Below, one piece after another: positions 11,410 to 19,776 of a DNA stretch of 64,000 nt. The first letter of the stretch is position 1; every line of letters starts with the position of its first letter. A model generated the notes under the pieces. That model was not told the DNA's origin. It searched no databases and worked only from the letters and a program-made list of their open reading frames with translations. This DNA is from Streptococcus cuniculi. GTDB lineage: Bacteria; Bacillota; Bacilli; Lactobacillales; Streptococcaceae. The stretch covers positions 62,001-126,000 of the forward strand of contig NZ_MSJM01000004.1 in assembly GCF_001921845.1 (NCBI RefSeq), read 5' to 3'. The position numbers were made by a program, and so were the translations under genes.

Positions 11410-11433
11410 TTATGTTTTTATTTATGCTATAAT
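11405..11433 (+). promoter_or_regulatory. Promoter of glgC
   Basis: Extended -10 TGCTATAAT (TATAAT at 11428-11433) with a weak -35 17 nt upstream. AAGGAG of glgC follows at 11451. Confidence 0.75.
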
Positions 11434-11465
11434 AGTTCTATCATATATATAAGGAGTGATCTATT

Positions 11466-12593
11466 TTGGCACAAAATAAATTATTAGCAATGATTCTTGC
11501 TGGCGGACGTGGAACACGCTTGGAAGGGTTGACCAAAAAGGTTGCAAAACCTGCTGTTGCATTCGGTGGAAAATACCGCATTATCGACTTTCCACTTAGT
11601 AACTGTGCAAACTCAGGGATTGACATTGTTGGTGTTTTGACCCAGTACGAGCCTGTCCTACTCAATTCTTACGTTGCCCAGTCACAGCGTTGGGGCTTGG
11701 ATGTGCAAGGTTCAGGTGTCTTTGTGCTTCCTCCAAGTGAAAAAATTGAAGGATTCGGTCTCTATAAAGGAACGGCTGACGCTATCACCCAAAATATCGA
11801 CTTTGTCGACCTCCATGACCCAGAATATGTCCTCATCTTATCGGGTGACCACATCTACAAGATGAACTACGATAAGTTGCTGGACACCCATATTCAAAAT
11901 GAGGCCGATGCAACGATTGCCGTTATCGAAGTACCGATGAAAGAAGCATCCCGCTTTGGTATCATGAACACGGATAGCGACTACCGCATCGAAGAATTTG
12001 AAGAAAAACCAGCAAAACCAAAGAGCAACCTGGCTTCGATGGGGATTTACATCTTCACTTGGAAAACCTTACGGAAATATCTCCTTGAAGACGATAAGTT
12101 AGATACCTCATCCCATGACTTTGGACATGACATCATTCCGAAATACCTCGCAGATGGCAAACGTCTCTACGCTCACCCATTTAGAGGCTACTGGAAGGAC
12201 GTGGGAACAGTCAATAGCCTTTGGGAATCCAACATGGACTTGATTGACCATGCAGATGATCTAGACCTGTCTGATTCATCTTGGCGCATTTACTCTGAAG
12301 ACTCTGGCTCTCCTGCCCAAGTCATCGGTAGCCATGCGACCGTCCGTAGTGCCTATATCGACAAAGGTGCGATTATCGAGGGCAGCGTTGAACATTCTGT
12401 TGTCTCGACAGATGTCGTGGTCAACCGCGGTGCTTCCGTGAAAAATTCTGTCCTGCTTCCAGGAGCTGTCATTGGCGATAATGTGCAGTTGGATTATGTA
12501 ATTGTTGCAGAAAACGTGAAGATTGCAGAAGGAACAAAATTAGCAGGAACTGCTGATGCCATCCTCTTAATCGATAAAAACGTAAGCAAGTAA
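11466..12593 (+). CDS. glgC: Glucose-1-phosphate adenylyltransferase GlgC
   Basis: Makes ADP-glucose, the committed step of glycogen synthesis. The 375-residue protein has the nucleotidyltransferase loop [13 protein letters not shown] near residue 10, the [15 protein letters not shown] block, the sugar-binding [10 protein letters not shown] and [10 protein letters not shown] segments, and a C-terminal left-handed beta-helix from about 280. It starts with TTG at 11466, 9 nt after AAGGAG. First gene of the glg run; a cre-like site covers its promoter. Confidence 0.94.
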   Translation: MAQNKLLAMILAGGRGTRLEGLTKKVAKPAVAFGGKYRIIDFPLSNCANSGIDIVGVLTQYEPVLLNSYVAQSQRWGLDVQGSGVFVLPPSEKIEGFGLYKGTADAITQNIDFVDLHDPEYVLILSGDHIYKMNYDKLLDTHIQNEADATIAVIEVPMKEASRFGIMNTDSDYRIEEFEEKPAKPKSNLASMGIYIFTWKTLRKYLLEDDKLDTSSHDFGHDIIPKYLADGKRLYAHPFRGYWKDVGTVNSLWESNMDLIDHADDLDLSDSSWRIYSEDSGSPAQVIGSHATVRSAYIDKGAIIEGSVEHSVVSTDVVVNRGASVKNSVLLPGAVIGDNVQLDYVIVAENVKIAEGTKLAGTADAILLIDKNVSK

Positions 12594-12605
12594 GAAAGGA
12601 TTACC

Positions 12606-13721
12606 ATGCTAAGAAATACATTAGGAATTGTAAATATTGAAGGAAATAATGTTCACTTTGGAGATGTCATGGATCATCGTGGGATTCAAGCCTTCGGATT
12701 TTTAGGACGCTACCGCTTGATTGACTTTGTCCTTTCCAACATGTCCAATTCTGGTATCAGTGATTTCCAAGTCTATATGCCTGCTAAAATGCGCTCTACC
12801 ATCCAGCACGTCGGAACAGGTAAACACTACAATATCAACAGCAAACGTGGCAAATTACGCCTGTTAAACAGCGTCACAGACCCAAACTCCATTTACCAGC
12901 ACGACATCAAGGCCTTTTCAGACAATATTCACTATATTGAAAATTCACACAAAGAATATGTCTTGATTGCACCGTCCTACTTCATCTATAGCCAAGATTA
13001 TTCCAAAGTATTGGATGAACATTTGGAAACCAAGGCAGACATCACCGTCTTGTACAAAAATGTCACCAATGCTAAAGAAAACTTTATCGGCTGCCAGACA
13101 CTCAAATTTGGCGATGACAAACGCATTGTGGAGTTTGAAGAAAACCACGGTAAATACAAGAATCGCCCTGTCTCTCTTGAAGCCTACTTCATGAAACGGA
13201 CTGTCTTCCTTGAGTTGATTAAGCGGGCCAACAAGGTTTCTGCCCTCTACTGGCTCAAAGATATCTTGCGTGATGTGGTCGACCAATACCGCATTGTCGG
13301 CTATGCCCACCGCGATTTTGTTGCCTGCATCAATACGGTTGAAGCCTATTTCCAAACCCAGCTTGACTTGATTGACCCAGATACCCGCAAACTTCTCTTC
13401 AAGAGCAACTGGCCGATTCATACGCAGACCAGCGACAGCTCGCCATGTCTTTACGGACCGCTTGCTGAAGTCAAACGCAGCCTCATCTCAAACGGCGGCA
13501 CCATCAATGGTCAGGTGGAAAATTCGGTCATTGACCGGGATGTGGTCATCGAAGAAGGTGTGGTCATTAAAAATTCCATCATCTTAAACGGCGTGACCAT
13601 TAAGAGCGGAGCCAACATTGAAAATGCCATTATCGATAAAGCAACTACGATTGCGCACCCGGTTGACATTAAAGGAAGTGCTGCTGCACCTGCCTATTTG
13701 AAAGCCTATCAAGTTATTTAG
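12606..13721 (+). CDS. glgD: ADP-glucose pyrophosphorylase partner subunit GlgD
   Basis: A 371-residue paralogue of GlgC found in Firmicutes. It keeps the fold and the C-terminal beta-helix, but the N-terminal nucleotide loop is degenerate: no GGRGTRL is present and the protein opens LGIVNIEGNN. This is typical of GlgD, which forms a hetero-oligomer with GlgC and modulates it rather than catalysing. It follows glgC by 12 nt and precedes glgA by 8 nt, so the three form one transcription unit. Confidence 0.9.
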   Translation: MLRNTLGIVNIEGNNVHFGDVMDHRGIQAFGFLGRYRLIDFVLSNMSNSGISDFQVYMPAKMRSTIQHVGTGKHYNINSKRGKLRLLNSVTDPNSIYQHDIKAFSDNIHYIENSHKEYVLIAPSYFIYSQDYSKVLDEHLETKADITVLYKNVTNAKENFIGCQTLKFGDDKRIVEFEENHGKYKNRPVSLEAYFMKRTVFLELIKRANKVSALYWLKDILRDVVDQYRIVGYAHRDFVACINTVEAYFQTQLDLIDPDTRKLLFKSNWPIHTQTSDSSPCLYGPLAEVKRSLISNGGTINGQVENSVIDRDVVIEEGVVIKNSIILNGVTIKSGANIENAIIDKATTIAHPVDIKGSAAAPAYLKAYQVI

Positions 13722-13729
13722 GAGGAACT

Positions 13730-15175
13730 ATGTCCAAAAAATCTGTTCTCTTTGTCGCCTCAGAAGGGCTTCCCTTTATTAAAACTGGAGGCTTGGCAGA
13801 TGTTATCGGCTCCCTGCCCAAAGAACTAGTGAAGCAGGGAATGGATGTGCGGGTGGTGCTTCCCCTCTACTTAAAAATCGCTGTCAACAATCATGCTGAT
13901 TTTGACTATGTGTCCAGCTTTGATGTGCGAGCAGGGGATATTCAGTCCATGGCCAATGTCTACCAACAGGTCGTAGACGGAGTGACCTTCTACTTCATCG
14001 AACACCGCGACTACTTTGAACGCAAGGACTTGTACGGCTACGATGACGATGCCATGCGATTTGGCTTCTTCCAGCATGCAACCTGCCGTTTGTTAGAAGC
14101 CCTGCACTACTTCCCTGATGTCATTCATACCCATGACTGGCATACAGCTGCGATTCCTTTCCTATGCCGAACCTTTTATAGCTACCGCGAGGAATTTCGC
14201 ACCATCAAGCATGTCTTTACCATTCACAATCTCGCTTTCCAAGGGATTTTCAACAAGCAAGCCCTCTGGTCTGCCTTGGGAATGGACTATAGCTACTATG
14301 TAGACGGAATTGCACGCTTCCATGATGACTGTATCAGCTTTATGAAACTGGGCATCCTCTACGCTGACAAGGTGACAACGGTCTCTGAAACCTATGCACA
14401 GGAAATTCTGACCGAAGAATTTGGCGAACACATGGAACATGTCTTAGAATTGCGCCGTCATGACCTGTTCGGTATTGTCAACGGTATCGATTACGACACG
14501 TGGAATAGCCAGACAGATGACCATCTAGTACAGCCCTACTCTCTTGAGACCATCCAGCAAAAGAAAGCCAATAAACTGGCTCTCCAAGCCCAGTTTGGTC
14601 TGGCACAGGATGAACATGTGATGCTCGTTGGAATCGTGTCGCGCTTGACCTGGCAAAAAGGCTTCTATCTCTTGACCGAGGTCCTCAACCAGCTCTTGCA
14701 GGCCCATGTCCAATTTGTCATTCTAGGAAATGGGGAAACAGACATCGAAAATGCCTTCCACTACTTCAAGCATGCCCACCCAGATAAATTTGCTTTCTAC
14801 CAAGGTTACAATGAGCCCTTGGCACATCAGATTTATGCGGCTAGTGATCTCTTTCTCATGCCGTCCATGTTTGAGCCATGTGGCATCAGTCAGCTGATTT
14901 CCATGCACTACGGTACTCTTCCGCTTGTGCGGGAAACAGGGGGACTGCGCGACACTGTGCCTCCTTACAACATCGTCACCAAGGAAGGATGCGGCTTTAG
15001 CTTCTGGGGCAAGGATGCCTACAATATGAAACAAGTCTATGATTTGGCCCTTGATACCTACTATAACCGCCCAGAAGATTGGCAGCAATTGATTCGCCAA
15101 GCCATGACAGCAGATGTCAGCTGGACAGCTTCGGCGAAGCGCTATATTGATCTCTACAACGAAATCACCTACTAA
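13730..15175 (+). CDS. glgA: Glycogen synthase GlgA
   Basis: GT5 enzyme extending alpha-1,4-glucan from ADP-glucose. The 481-residue protein begins with the ADP-glucose-binding KTGGLADVIGSLPKEL block near residue 19, has THDWHTAAIP near 135, and the C-terminal SMFEPCGISQLISMHYGT active-site segment near 380. AGGAGG precedes the ATG. A strong hairpin with a T run lies 46 nt after the stop, before glgB. Confidence 0.95.
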   Translation: MSKKSVLFVASEGLPFIKTGGLADVIGSLPKELVKQGMDVRVVLPLYLKIAVNNHADFDYVSSFDVRAGDIQSMANVYQQVVDGVTFYFIEHRDYFERKDLYGYDDDAMRFGFFQHATCRLLEALHYFPDVIHTHDWHTAAIPFLCRTFYSYREEFRTIKHVFTIHNLAFQGIFNKQALWSALGMDYSYYVDGIARFHDDCISFMKLGILYADKVTTVSETYAQEILTEEFGEHMEHVLELRRHDLFGIVNGIDYDTWNSQTDDHLVQPYSLETIQQKKANKLALQAQFGLAQDEHVMLVGIVSRLTWQKGFYLLTEVLNQLLQAHVQFVILGNGETDIENAFHYFKHAHPDKFAFYQGYNEPLAHQIYAASDLFLMPSMFEPCGISQLISMHYGTLPLVRETGGLRDTVPPYNIVTKEGCGFSFWGKDAYNMKQVYDLALDTYYNRPEDWQQLIRQAMTADVSWTASAKRYIDLYNEITY

Positions 15176-15221
15176 TACTGGTCAGTTGATGTTGAAAGAG
15201 ACAGATTGACAAACCAATACC

Positions 15222-15256
15222 AAAAGCGGGAAAGCACCAAGTGCTTCCCGCCTTTT
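15222..15256 (+). terminator. Hairpin between glgA and glgB
   Basis: AAAAGCGGGAAAGCAC, loop CAA, then GTGCTTCCCGCCTTTT: an 11-bp GC-rich stem with one bulge and a four-U run. It should lower or stop read-through into glgB; the glgB ribosome site is 5 nt further on. Confidence 0.75.
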
Positions 15257-15271
15257 AGAGAAGGAGGATGT

Positions 15272-17116
15272 ATGACCTTCACAGATCTTGATTTATATTA
15301 TTTACATACTGGTGAACATACCAGTCTTTATGAAAAAATGGGAGCCCACATCATCAAGGAGCGCAATAAAATCCTTGGTACCGAGTTTCGTGTCTTTGCC
15401 CCCAATGCCCAGACTGTTTTTCTGGTGGGCAATTTTAATGGCTGGCAAAAAAACCACCCCATGCAGCTTGAACAAGACGGGGTCTTTCAGCTCTATGTTG
15501 AGGGACTGAAATCACTTGAGGACTACAAGTACCTCATCGTGACCCATGACGGTCGAGAACTGTATAAGGCGGATCCCTATGCCTTCTTTAGCCAGATTCG
15601 TCCTAATACCGCCTCAACCACCTACAATGCCCGCTACAAGTTCAAAGATGAGGGTTGGATGTACAATCGGGTCCATTACGATTTCAAGGAAGCGCCATTT
15701 TCTGTCTACGAAGTCCACTTGGGCTCATGGCTGCAAAAAGGAACTGGAGAAGATACGGCTGATAGCTTTTATTCCTATAAGGAAATCGCACCGCTCCTCA
15801 TCGACTATGTCAAGGAACACCAGTTTACCCATATCGAACTCCTGCCGATTACCGAGCACCCGCTCGATGCTTCTTGGGGCTACCAAGTGACCGGCTACTA
15901 TAGCCCGACCAGTCGCTATGGCAAGCCTGATGAATTGAAATACCTCATCGACCAATGTCACCAAGCAGGAATCGGGGTCATTCTGGACTGGGTACCACTC
16001 CACTTCTGTAAGGACGCCCACGGACTCTATCAATTTGATGGCAGCTGGCTCTATGAATACGAGATTGAGGGCGACCGAGAAAATCAACAGTGGGGGACAG
16101 CCAATTTCGACCTCGGAAAAGGTGTGACCCGCTCCTTCCTCCTCTCCAATATCAAGTATTGGTTGCAGGAATTTCATTTTGACGGTATTCGTGTTGATGC
16201 GCTGTCCTACCTCCTTTATTGGCGGGGAGAGACCGAAGAAGACAAGCTCAACCATACAGCGATCGACTTTATCAAGCGGGTCAATGCGCTAATCCATACT
16301 GAATTTAAGGGTGTGGTGATGATTGCTGAAGATTCGTCTAGCTATCCTAAGGTGACCCATGCGCTAGAAGATGGCGGACTTGGATTTGACATGAAGTGGG
16401 ACTTGGGCTGGATGAACGACACCCTCAAACACATGGAACGCCCGTCCATCTACCGCAAGCACCATTCCAATGAAATCACCTTTGGTATGTACTACAATCC
16501 GAGCGAGCAGTTTATTCTCCCGCTCTCACATGACGAAGTCGTCCACGGCAAGCTCTCCATTGTCAATAAGATGAATGGCGATTATGAGGACAAATTCCAC
16601 TTAGCGCGTGCCTATTACAGCTATTTCTTTGCCCATCCCGGCAAAAAACTCCTCTTCATGGGAAATGAATGGGGGCATATCAGAGAATGGCACGAGTACA
16701 CGCAAATGGACTGGAATCTGCTGGATTTCCCCATCCACCAATCCTTTGCCCAGATGATGAAGTCGCTCACCAACTTCTACCGTACGCACGATGCCTTCTG
16801 GAAATACGACTATCAAGCCCACGAAAAAGGCTTTAAATGGGCCAAAATTTCAGAAGAAGCCAATTGCTACGCCTTCTGCCGTTATAGTGATGAGGAAGAA
16901 ATTCTCGTGGTCAATAATTTCAACGACCAAGAAGTCTATGACCTACCGCTTGATGTACCAGAAGGTGCTGAATACAAACTGGTCTTTTCTTCCAATGCCA
17001 TTCCAACAGAAGATTTTACAATTACAGCAGACGAAAACGGCGCCCGCATTACCATACCGCGCCTCACGACCTATTACCTCGAACGAACCAATCCTGAACA
17101 CGTCAAAAAGGATTGA
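15272..17116 (+). CDS. glgB: 1,4-alpha-glucan branching enzyme GlgB
   Basis: GH13 enzyme introducing alpha-1,6 branches. The 614-residue product has an N-terminal CBM48-like domain (VFLVGNFNGW near residue 52) and the GH13 barrel with HIELLPITEHPLD near 190, the nucleophile region DGIRVDALSYLLYW near 305, the acid MIAEDSSS near 352, and LPLSHDEVVHGK near 418. I start at ATG 15272 with AAGGAGG 4 nt upstream; a longer open frame would include the terminator hairpin. In many streptococci glgB leads the operon; here it is last and set apart by that hairpin. No glgP follows in the window. Confidence 0.93.
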   Translation: MTFTDLDLYYLHTGEHTSLYEKMGAHIIKERNKILGTEFRVFAPNAQTVFLVGNFNGWQKNHPMQLEQDGVFQLYVEGLKSLEDYKYLIVTHDGRELYKADPYAFFSQIRPNTASTTYNARYKFKDEGWMYNRVHYDFKEAPFSVYEVHLGSWLQKGTGEDTADSFYSYKEIAPLLIDYVKEHQFTHIELLPITEHPLDASWGYQVTGYYSPTSRYGKPDELKYLIDQCHQAGIGVILDWVPLHFCKDAHGLYQFDGSWLYEYEIEGDRENQQWGTANFDLGKGVTRSFLLSNIKYWLQEFHFDGIRVDALSYLLYWRGETEEDKLNHTAIDFIKRVNALIHTEFKGVVMIAEDSSSYPKVTHALEDGGLGFDMKWDLGWMNDTLKHMERPSIYRKHHSNEITFGMYYNPSEQFILPLSHDEVVHGKLSIVNKMNGDYEDKFHLARAYYSYFFAHPGKKLLFMGNEWGHIREWHEYTQMDWNLLDFPIHQSFAQMMKSLTNFYRTHDAFWKYDYQAHEKGFKWAKISEEANCYAFCRYSDEEEILVVNNFNDQEVYDLPLDVPEGAEYKLVFSSNAIPTEDFTITADENGARITIPRLTTYYLERTNPEHVKKD

Positions 17117-17146
17117 AATAAGCCATTGAGGTGGAAGATTTAACAG

Positions 17147-17367
17147 ATAAACCCAAGCTCTATTAAAACAAGTTCAAATGCCCTGCTAACTTACCATTCG
17201 ATTTTTCGATTTTCGCGAGCGAAGCGAGCCTCATCAGATACTTTTCGCTGTGGTAAAAGTAGCGTCATGACGCTACTCGGAAATTTTGAGACCTTGGGCT
17301 CAAAATTTAGGTATGGAATTCCGCAGGAAGTCGCTACCGTCCGCACCACCTAAGAAAAGTAGCATAA
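17147..17367 (+). repeat. Dispersed modular repeat, copy 1
   Basis: About 220 bp shared with 54306-54541 (inverted, closest copy), 60453-60720 and, decayed, 48408-48533. Landmarks are AACAAGTTCAAATGCCCTGC at the left, a central CGCGAGCGAAGCGAGCCTCA stem, a GTAGCGTCATGACGCTAC hairpin, and GTCCGCACCACCTAAGAAAA at the right. It fills the space between glgB and the next terminator. No coding capacity is seen. Confidence 0.8.
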
Positions 17368-17387
17368 AAGAACTTTTTCTTTAATCT

Positions 17388-17421
17388 AAAACCCCAATCC
17401 ACGAAACGTGGATTGGGGTTT
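17388..17421. terminator. Bidirectional terminator between glgB and the binding-protein gene
   Basis: A 15-bp stem beginning AAACCCCAATCCACG with an A-rich left flank and T-rich right flank; serves both converging genes. Confidence 0.85.
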
Positions 17422-17425
17422 CATT

Positions 17426-18241
17426 CTATTCAACGGCTGTATATTTTGCTACTTCTTTCAAGTAGTTTTCGTATTCACCTGATTCAACCAATTCGTTGAC
17501 GATTTTATCGATTTCTTCTTTCAAGCTACCGCTGTCTTTTGGCATGACAATCGCTTTTGTATTGGCATCTGTCTCTGGGAACTTGATATCTGCTACTGCA
17601 AGGTCTTTATTTTGAGAAGTATAGCCCAAGGCTACTGGCGAATCGAGCAAGACCGCATCGACCTGACCAGATTTCAACTCATTGATGGCTTCGCCCATTT
17701 GGGTCAAAGAGATAATGCTCGCATCTTTCAAATTCTCTTTGGCATAGACTTCTTGAGTGGTTCCTTTTTGAACTGCTACTTTTTTCCCAGCTAGGCTATC
17801 AGTAGAAGTATAGCTACTTGCTCCATCTTTTTTGACCAACAAGACGTCTTGAACATGGTAGTAAGCATCTGAGAAGTCAAAGACTTTCATCCGATCTTCT
17901 GATACAGAAAGCCCTGCAATCGCAATATCCGCCTTGCCATTTTGGACACTGTTTAAGACATTGTCAAAACTCATCGAAGATACTTCTAGCTTGACACCTA
18001 ATTTTTCAGCAATTTTCTCTGCCATTAAAATGTCTGCACCGACAACCTTGTTCTTGCCATCTACCAAGGTCTGGAATTCAAAAGGTGCATAGTCAGGACT
18101 AGTCGCAACGACCAAGGTCCCTTTTTCTTTAATCTTGTCCAAGGGCGCTTTTGCCGCATCCTTACCACCTGTACCACACGCCGCCAAGGTCAAGCCTGCT
18201 GCAAGGGCTACTACTGCTGTCATCATTTTTTTCAATTTCAT
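17426..18241 (-). CDS. Amino-acid ABC transporter substrate-binding lipoprotein
   Basis: Extracellular family 3 solute-binding protein anchored by lipid. The 271-residue product has a signal peptide ending in a lipobox (TLAACG, Cys near residue 22), then the SBP_bac_3 pattern LVVATSPDYAPFEFQ, DILMAEKIAEKLGV, GKADIAIAGLSVSEDR and LLDSPVALGY. No permease or ATPase gene is next to it, so it is an orphan that must use components encoded elsewhere. I start at ATG 18241; a GTG at 18274 would add an unlikely polar extension. Ligand unknown, probably a polar amino acid. A strong promoter and an eight-codon leader ORF lie upstream. Confidence 0.88.
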   Translation of the reverse strand: MKLKKMMTAVVALAAGLTLAACGTGGKDAAKAPLDKIKEKGTLVVATSPDYAPFEFQTLVDGKNKVVGADILMAEKIAEKLGVKLEVSSMSFDNVLNSVQNGKADIAIAGLSVSEDRMKVFDFSDAYYHVQDVLLVKKDGASSYTSTDSLAGKKVAVQKGTTQEVYAKENLKDASIISLTQMGEAINELKSGQVDAVLLDSPVALGYTSQNKDLAVADIKFPETDANTKAIVMPKDSGSLKEEIDKIVNELVESGEYENYLKEVAKYTAVE

Positions 18242-18311
18242 ATTTCTTCCTCTTTTTCTATTGTTGGTATTCACTTCTGTTTGCTATCATTACGTCCGTC
18301 TTGCAAGAGCA

Positions 18312-18338
18312 TCATCGGACTTTCGCAATCATTTTCAT
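18312..18338 (-). CDS. Leader ORF MKMIAKVR upstream of the binding protein
   Basis: An eight-codon frame preceded by AGAGGAG at ideal spacing, located in the about 120-nt leader of the binding-protein gene. Its last codons form one side of a hairpin (GTCCG at 18316-18320 with CGGAC at 18294-18298). This is the layout of a translation-sensing leader; function is inference. Confidence 0.45.
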   Translation of the reverse strand: MKMIAKVR

Positions 18339-18369
18339 CTTTTTTCTCCTCTTTTCAAAAGATAATCCT

Positions 18370-18398
18370 ATTGTAAGGTATTTTTATGCACTTGTCAA
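18370..18398 (-). promoter_or_regulatory. Promoter of the binding-protein gene
   Basis: TTGACA (18393-18398), 17 nt, TACAAT (18370-18375) on the minus strand. Confidence 0.85.
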
Positions 18399-18487
18399 CT
18401 GTTTTATTGCATTTTTATTCATTTTTTTGTAAAAAAATACAAAAACACTCAAAAAGACCCAGCATTTCTGCCAAGTCTTCTGCCTTT

Positions 18488-18955
18488 TTATCGAAAATGC
18501 TTATCCCATTCGCCCTCTTCATCTTTTTTCCGATAAAAGAATTCCGAAAGGGTCGGATCATCCATGACTTTCAACACTTCAAGAAGGTCGTAGGCTAGCT
18601 CCATCTGTGGCAGGTCTGATTTTGGAAGCCAAAACACTTCGCCCTCATCGCTCGATTGGAGCTGACCTGAAAAGGTTGTCGCCTTGTATAGAAAGACGAT
18701 GTAGCGGTGCCCCTCCTTATCTGGCCAATGTTTGAGCCCAACAAGCTGGGGATGTTCAATGGTCAAGCCTGTTTCTTCCTGAACTTCTCGGACAACGGCA
18801 TCATGAAAATTCTCATGCGCTTCGACATGTCCACCTGGGAATGCAAGACCTGACCAGCGGTAGCGTTTGGGGTCTCTGCGCTGGACGACGACGCGGCCTT
18901 CAGTATCTTCAATCAAACACATATTGGTCAGGGTGACCAGTTCCTTGCGGGACAT
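18488..18955 (-). CDS. Nudix hydrolase (MutT/8-oxo-dGTP-like)
   Basis: A 155-residue Nudix protein with an intact box starting GGHVEAHENFHDA and closing REVQEETGL at about residues 41-63, preceded by VVVQRRDPKRYRWSGLAFPG. It differs clearly from mutX in this window and resembles the second MutT-type Nudix protein of streptococci. Substrate cannot be read from sequence; oxidised nucleotides are the usual guess. It lies 9 nt downstream of a GNAT gene, so they are probably cotranscribed. Confidence 0.85.
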   Translation of the reverse strand: MSRKELVTLTNMCLIEDTEGRVVVQRRDPKRYRWSGLAFPGGHVEAHENFHDAVVREVQEETGLTIEHPQLVGLKHWPDKEGHRYIVFLYKATTFSGQLQSSDEGEVFWLPKSDLPQMELAYDLLEVLKVMDDPTLSEFFYRKKDEEGEWDKHFR

Positions 18956-18964
18956 ACTTTCTCC

Positions 18965-19450
18965 TTAGGGTCTATAAATCATTCTTTTTTCAATCATTTC
19001 CTTGCCGAGACGGACAATCTTGGTGGCTCCATCAAAGCGAAATCCAACCCGCTCGTAGAAGCGGATGGCCCGTTCATTGCCGTCTAGCACCCAGAGGGCT
19101 ACTTGCGGGAAATTTTTCAGTTGCTCCAAGGCAAACTCCATCAAGCGGTAGCCGATTTGCTGGCCGTAGTATTCTTCCAAAACATAGATGGCATAAATTT
19201 CTCCTGCATCTTCCAAATCTTCCTGAAGGGAGGCTGCACAGCAAACAAAGCCGACAATTTTATCCTCTATTTTTGCGACAAAGACATCTTTTGGATAATC
19301 AAAAGCCCATTTGCGACAGCGTTCCAAGGTATAGTCTTTCCAGAAATGTTCGGGCAGTAAATGGGAATAGGATTCTGTCCAGGCTTTCCAGTGAACATAG
19401 GCTTTTCCTTCTTTTTCGTCATCCGTTAGCATTGGGGTAATGGTCAGCAT
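18965..19450 (-). CDS. GNAT-family N-acetyltransferase
   Basis: A 161-residue GNAT domain protein that would transfer acetyl from acetyl-CoA to an amine. Visible features are the VGFVCCAAS strand, the IYVLEEYYGQQIGYRLMEFA acetyl-CoA-binding segment (motif A, Q/R-x-x-G-x-G/A variant QQIGYR) around 88-107, and NERAIRFYERVGFRFDG near 124. It leads a two-gene unit with the Nudix gene. Substrate unknown. Confidence 0.85.
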   Translation of the reverse strand: MLTITPMLTDDEKEGKAYVHWKAWTESYSHLLPEHFWKDYTLERCRKWAFDYPKDVFVAKIEDKIVGFVCCAASLQEDLEDAGEIYAIYVLEEYYGQQIGYRLMEFALEQLKNFPQVALWVLDGNERAIRFYERVGFRFDGATKIVRLGKEMIEKRMIYRP

Positions 19451-19615
19451 CAGAATACCTCCTTGAACAGCTTATATCATACCATTTTGATTGGAACTAT
19501 GATACTATAAAATCTTAGAAAATGCAAGTTCTTCCCTATCTTGATGCTGGTTACTGAAACACACTGAAGCGCTCTGCTATTTGAAGCTGGCTGAACTCTT
19601 TTTTCTCAGCATACA

Positions 19616-19650
19616 AAAATCCCTACTGACGATTGCCAGTAAGGATTTCT
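19616..19650 (-). terminator. Terminator behind the wall-protein gene
   Basis: On the minus strand ATCCTTACTG and CAGTAGGGAT form a stem followed by five U. The 325-nt space 19451-19776 also holds a 9-bp hairpin (CGAGGAATG / CATTCCTCG, 19713-19750); I see no gene in it. Confidence 0.6.
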
Positions 19651-19776
19651 TGTTGAGATGATTCATAAGGAAGGGCTGGGATTGCCACATCCGTTTGAAT
19701 GGATAGGTAGGTCGAGGAATGACTTGTCTGACCCTATCGACATTCCTCGTACTCCCTACGTCTTCATTCGTTTTTC

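Noticed and set aside
18241..18400. T-box or amino-acid riboswitch in the binding-protein leader
   Set aside because: No T-box GGGTGGNACCGCG element and no recognisable aptamer; only a short ORF and one hairpin.
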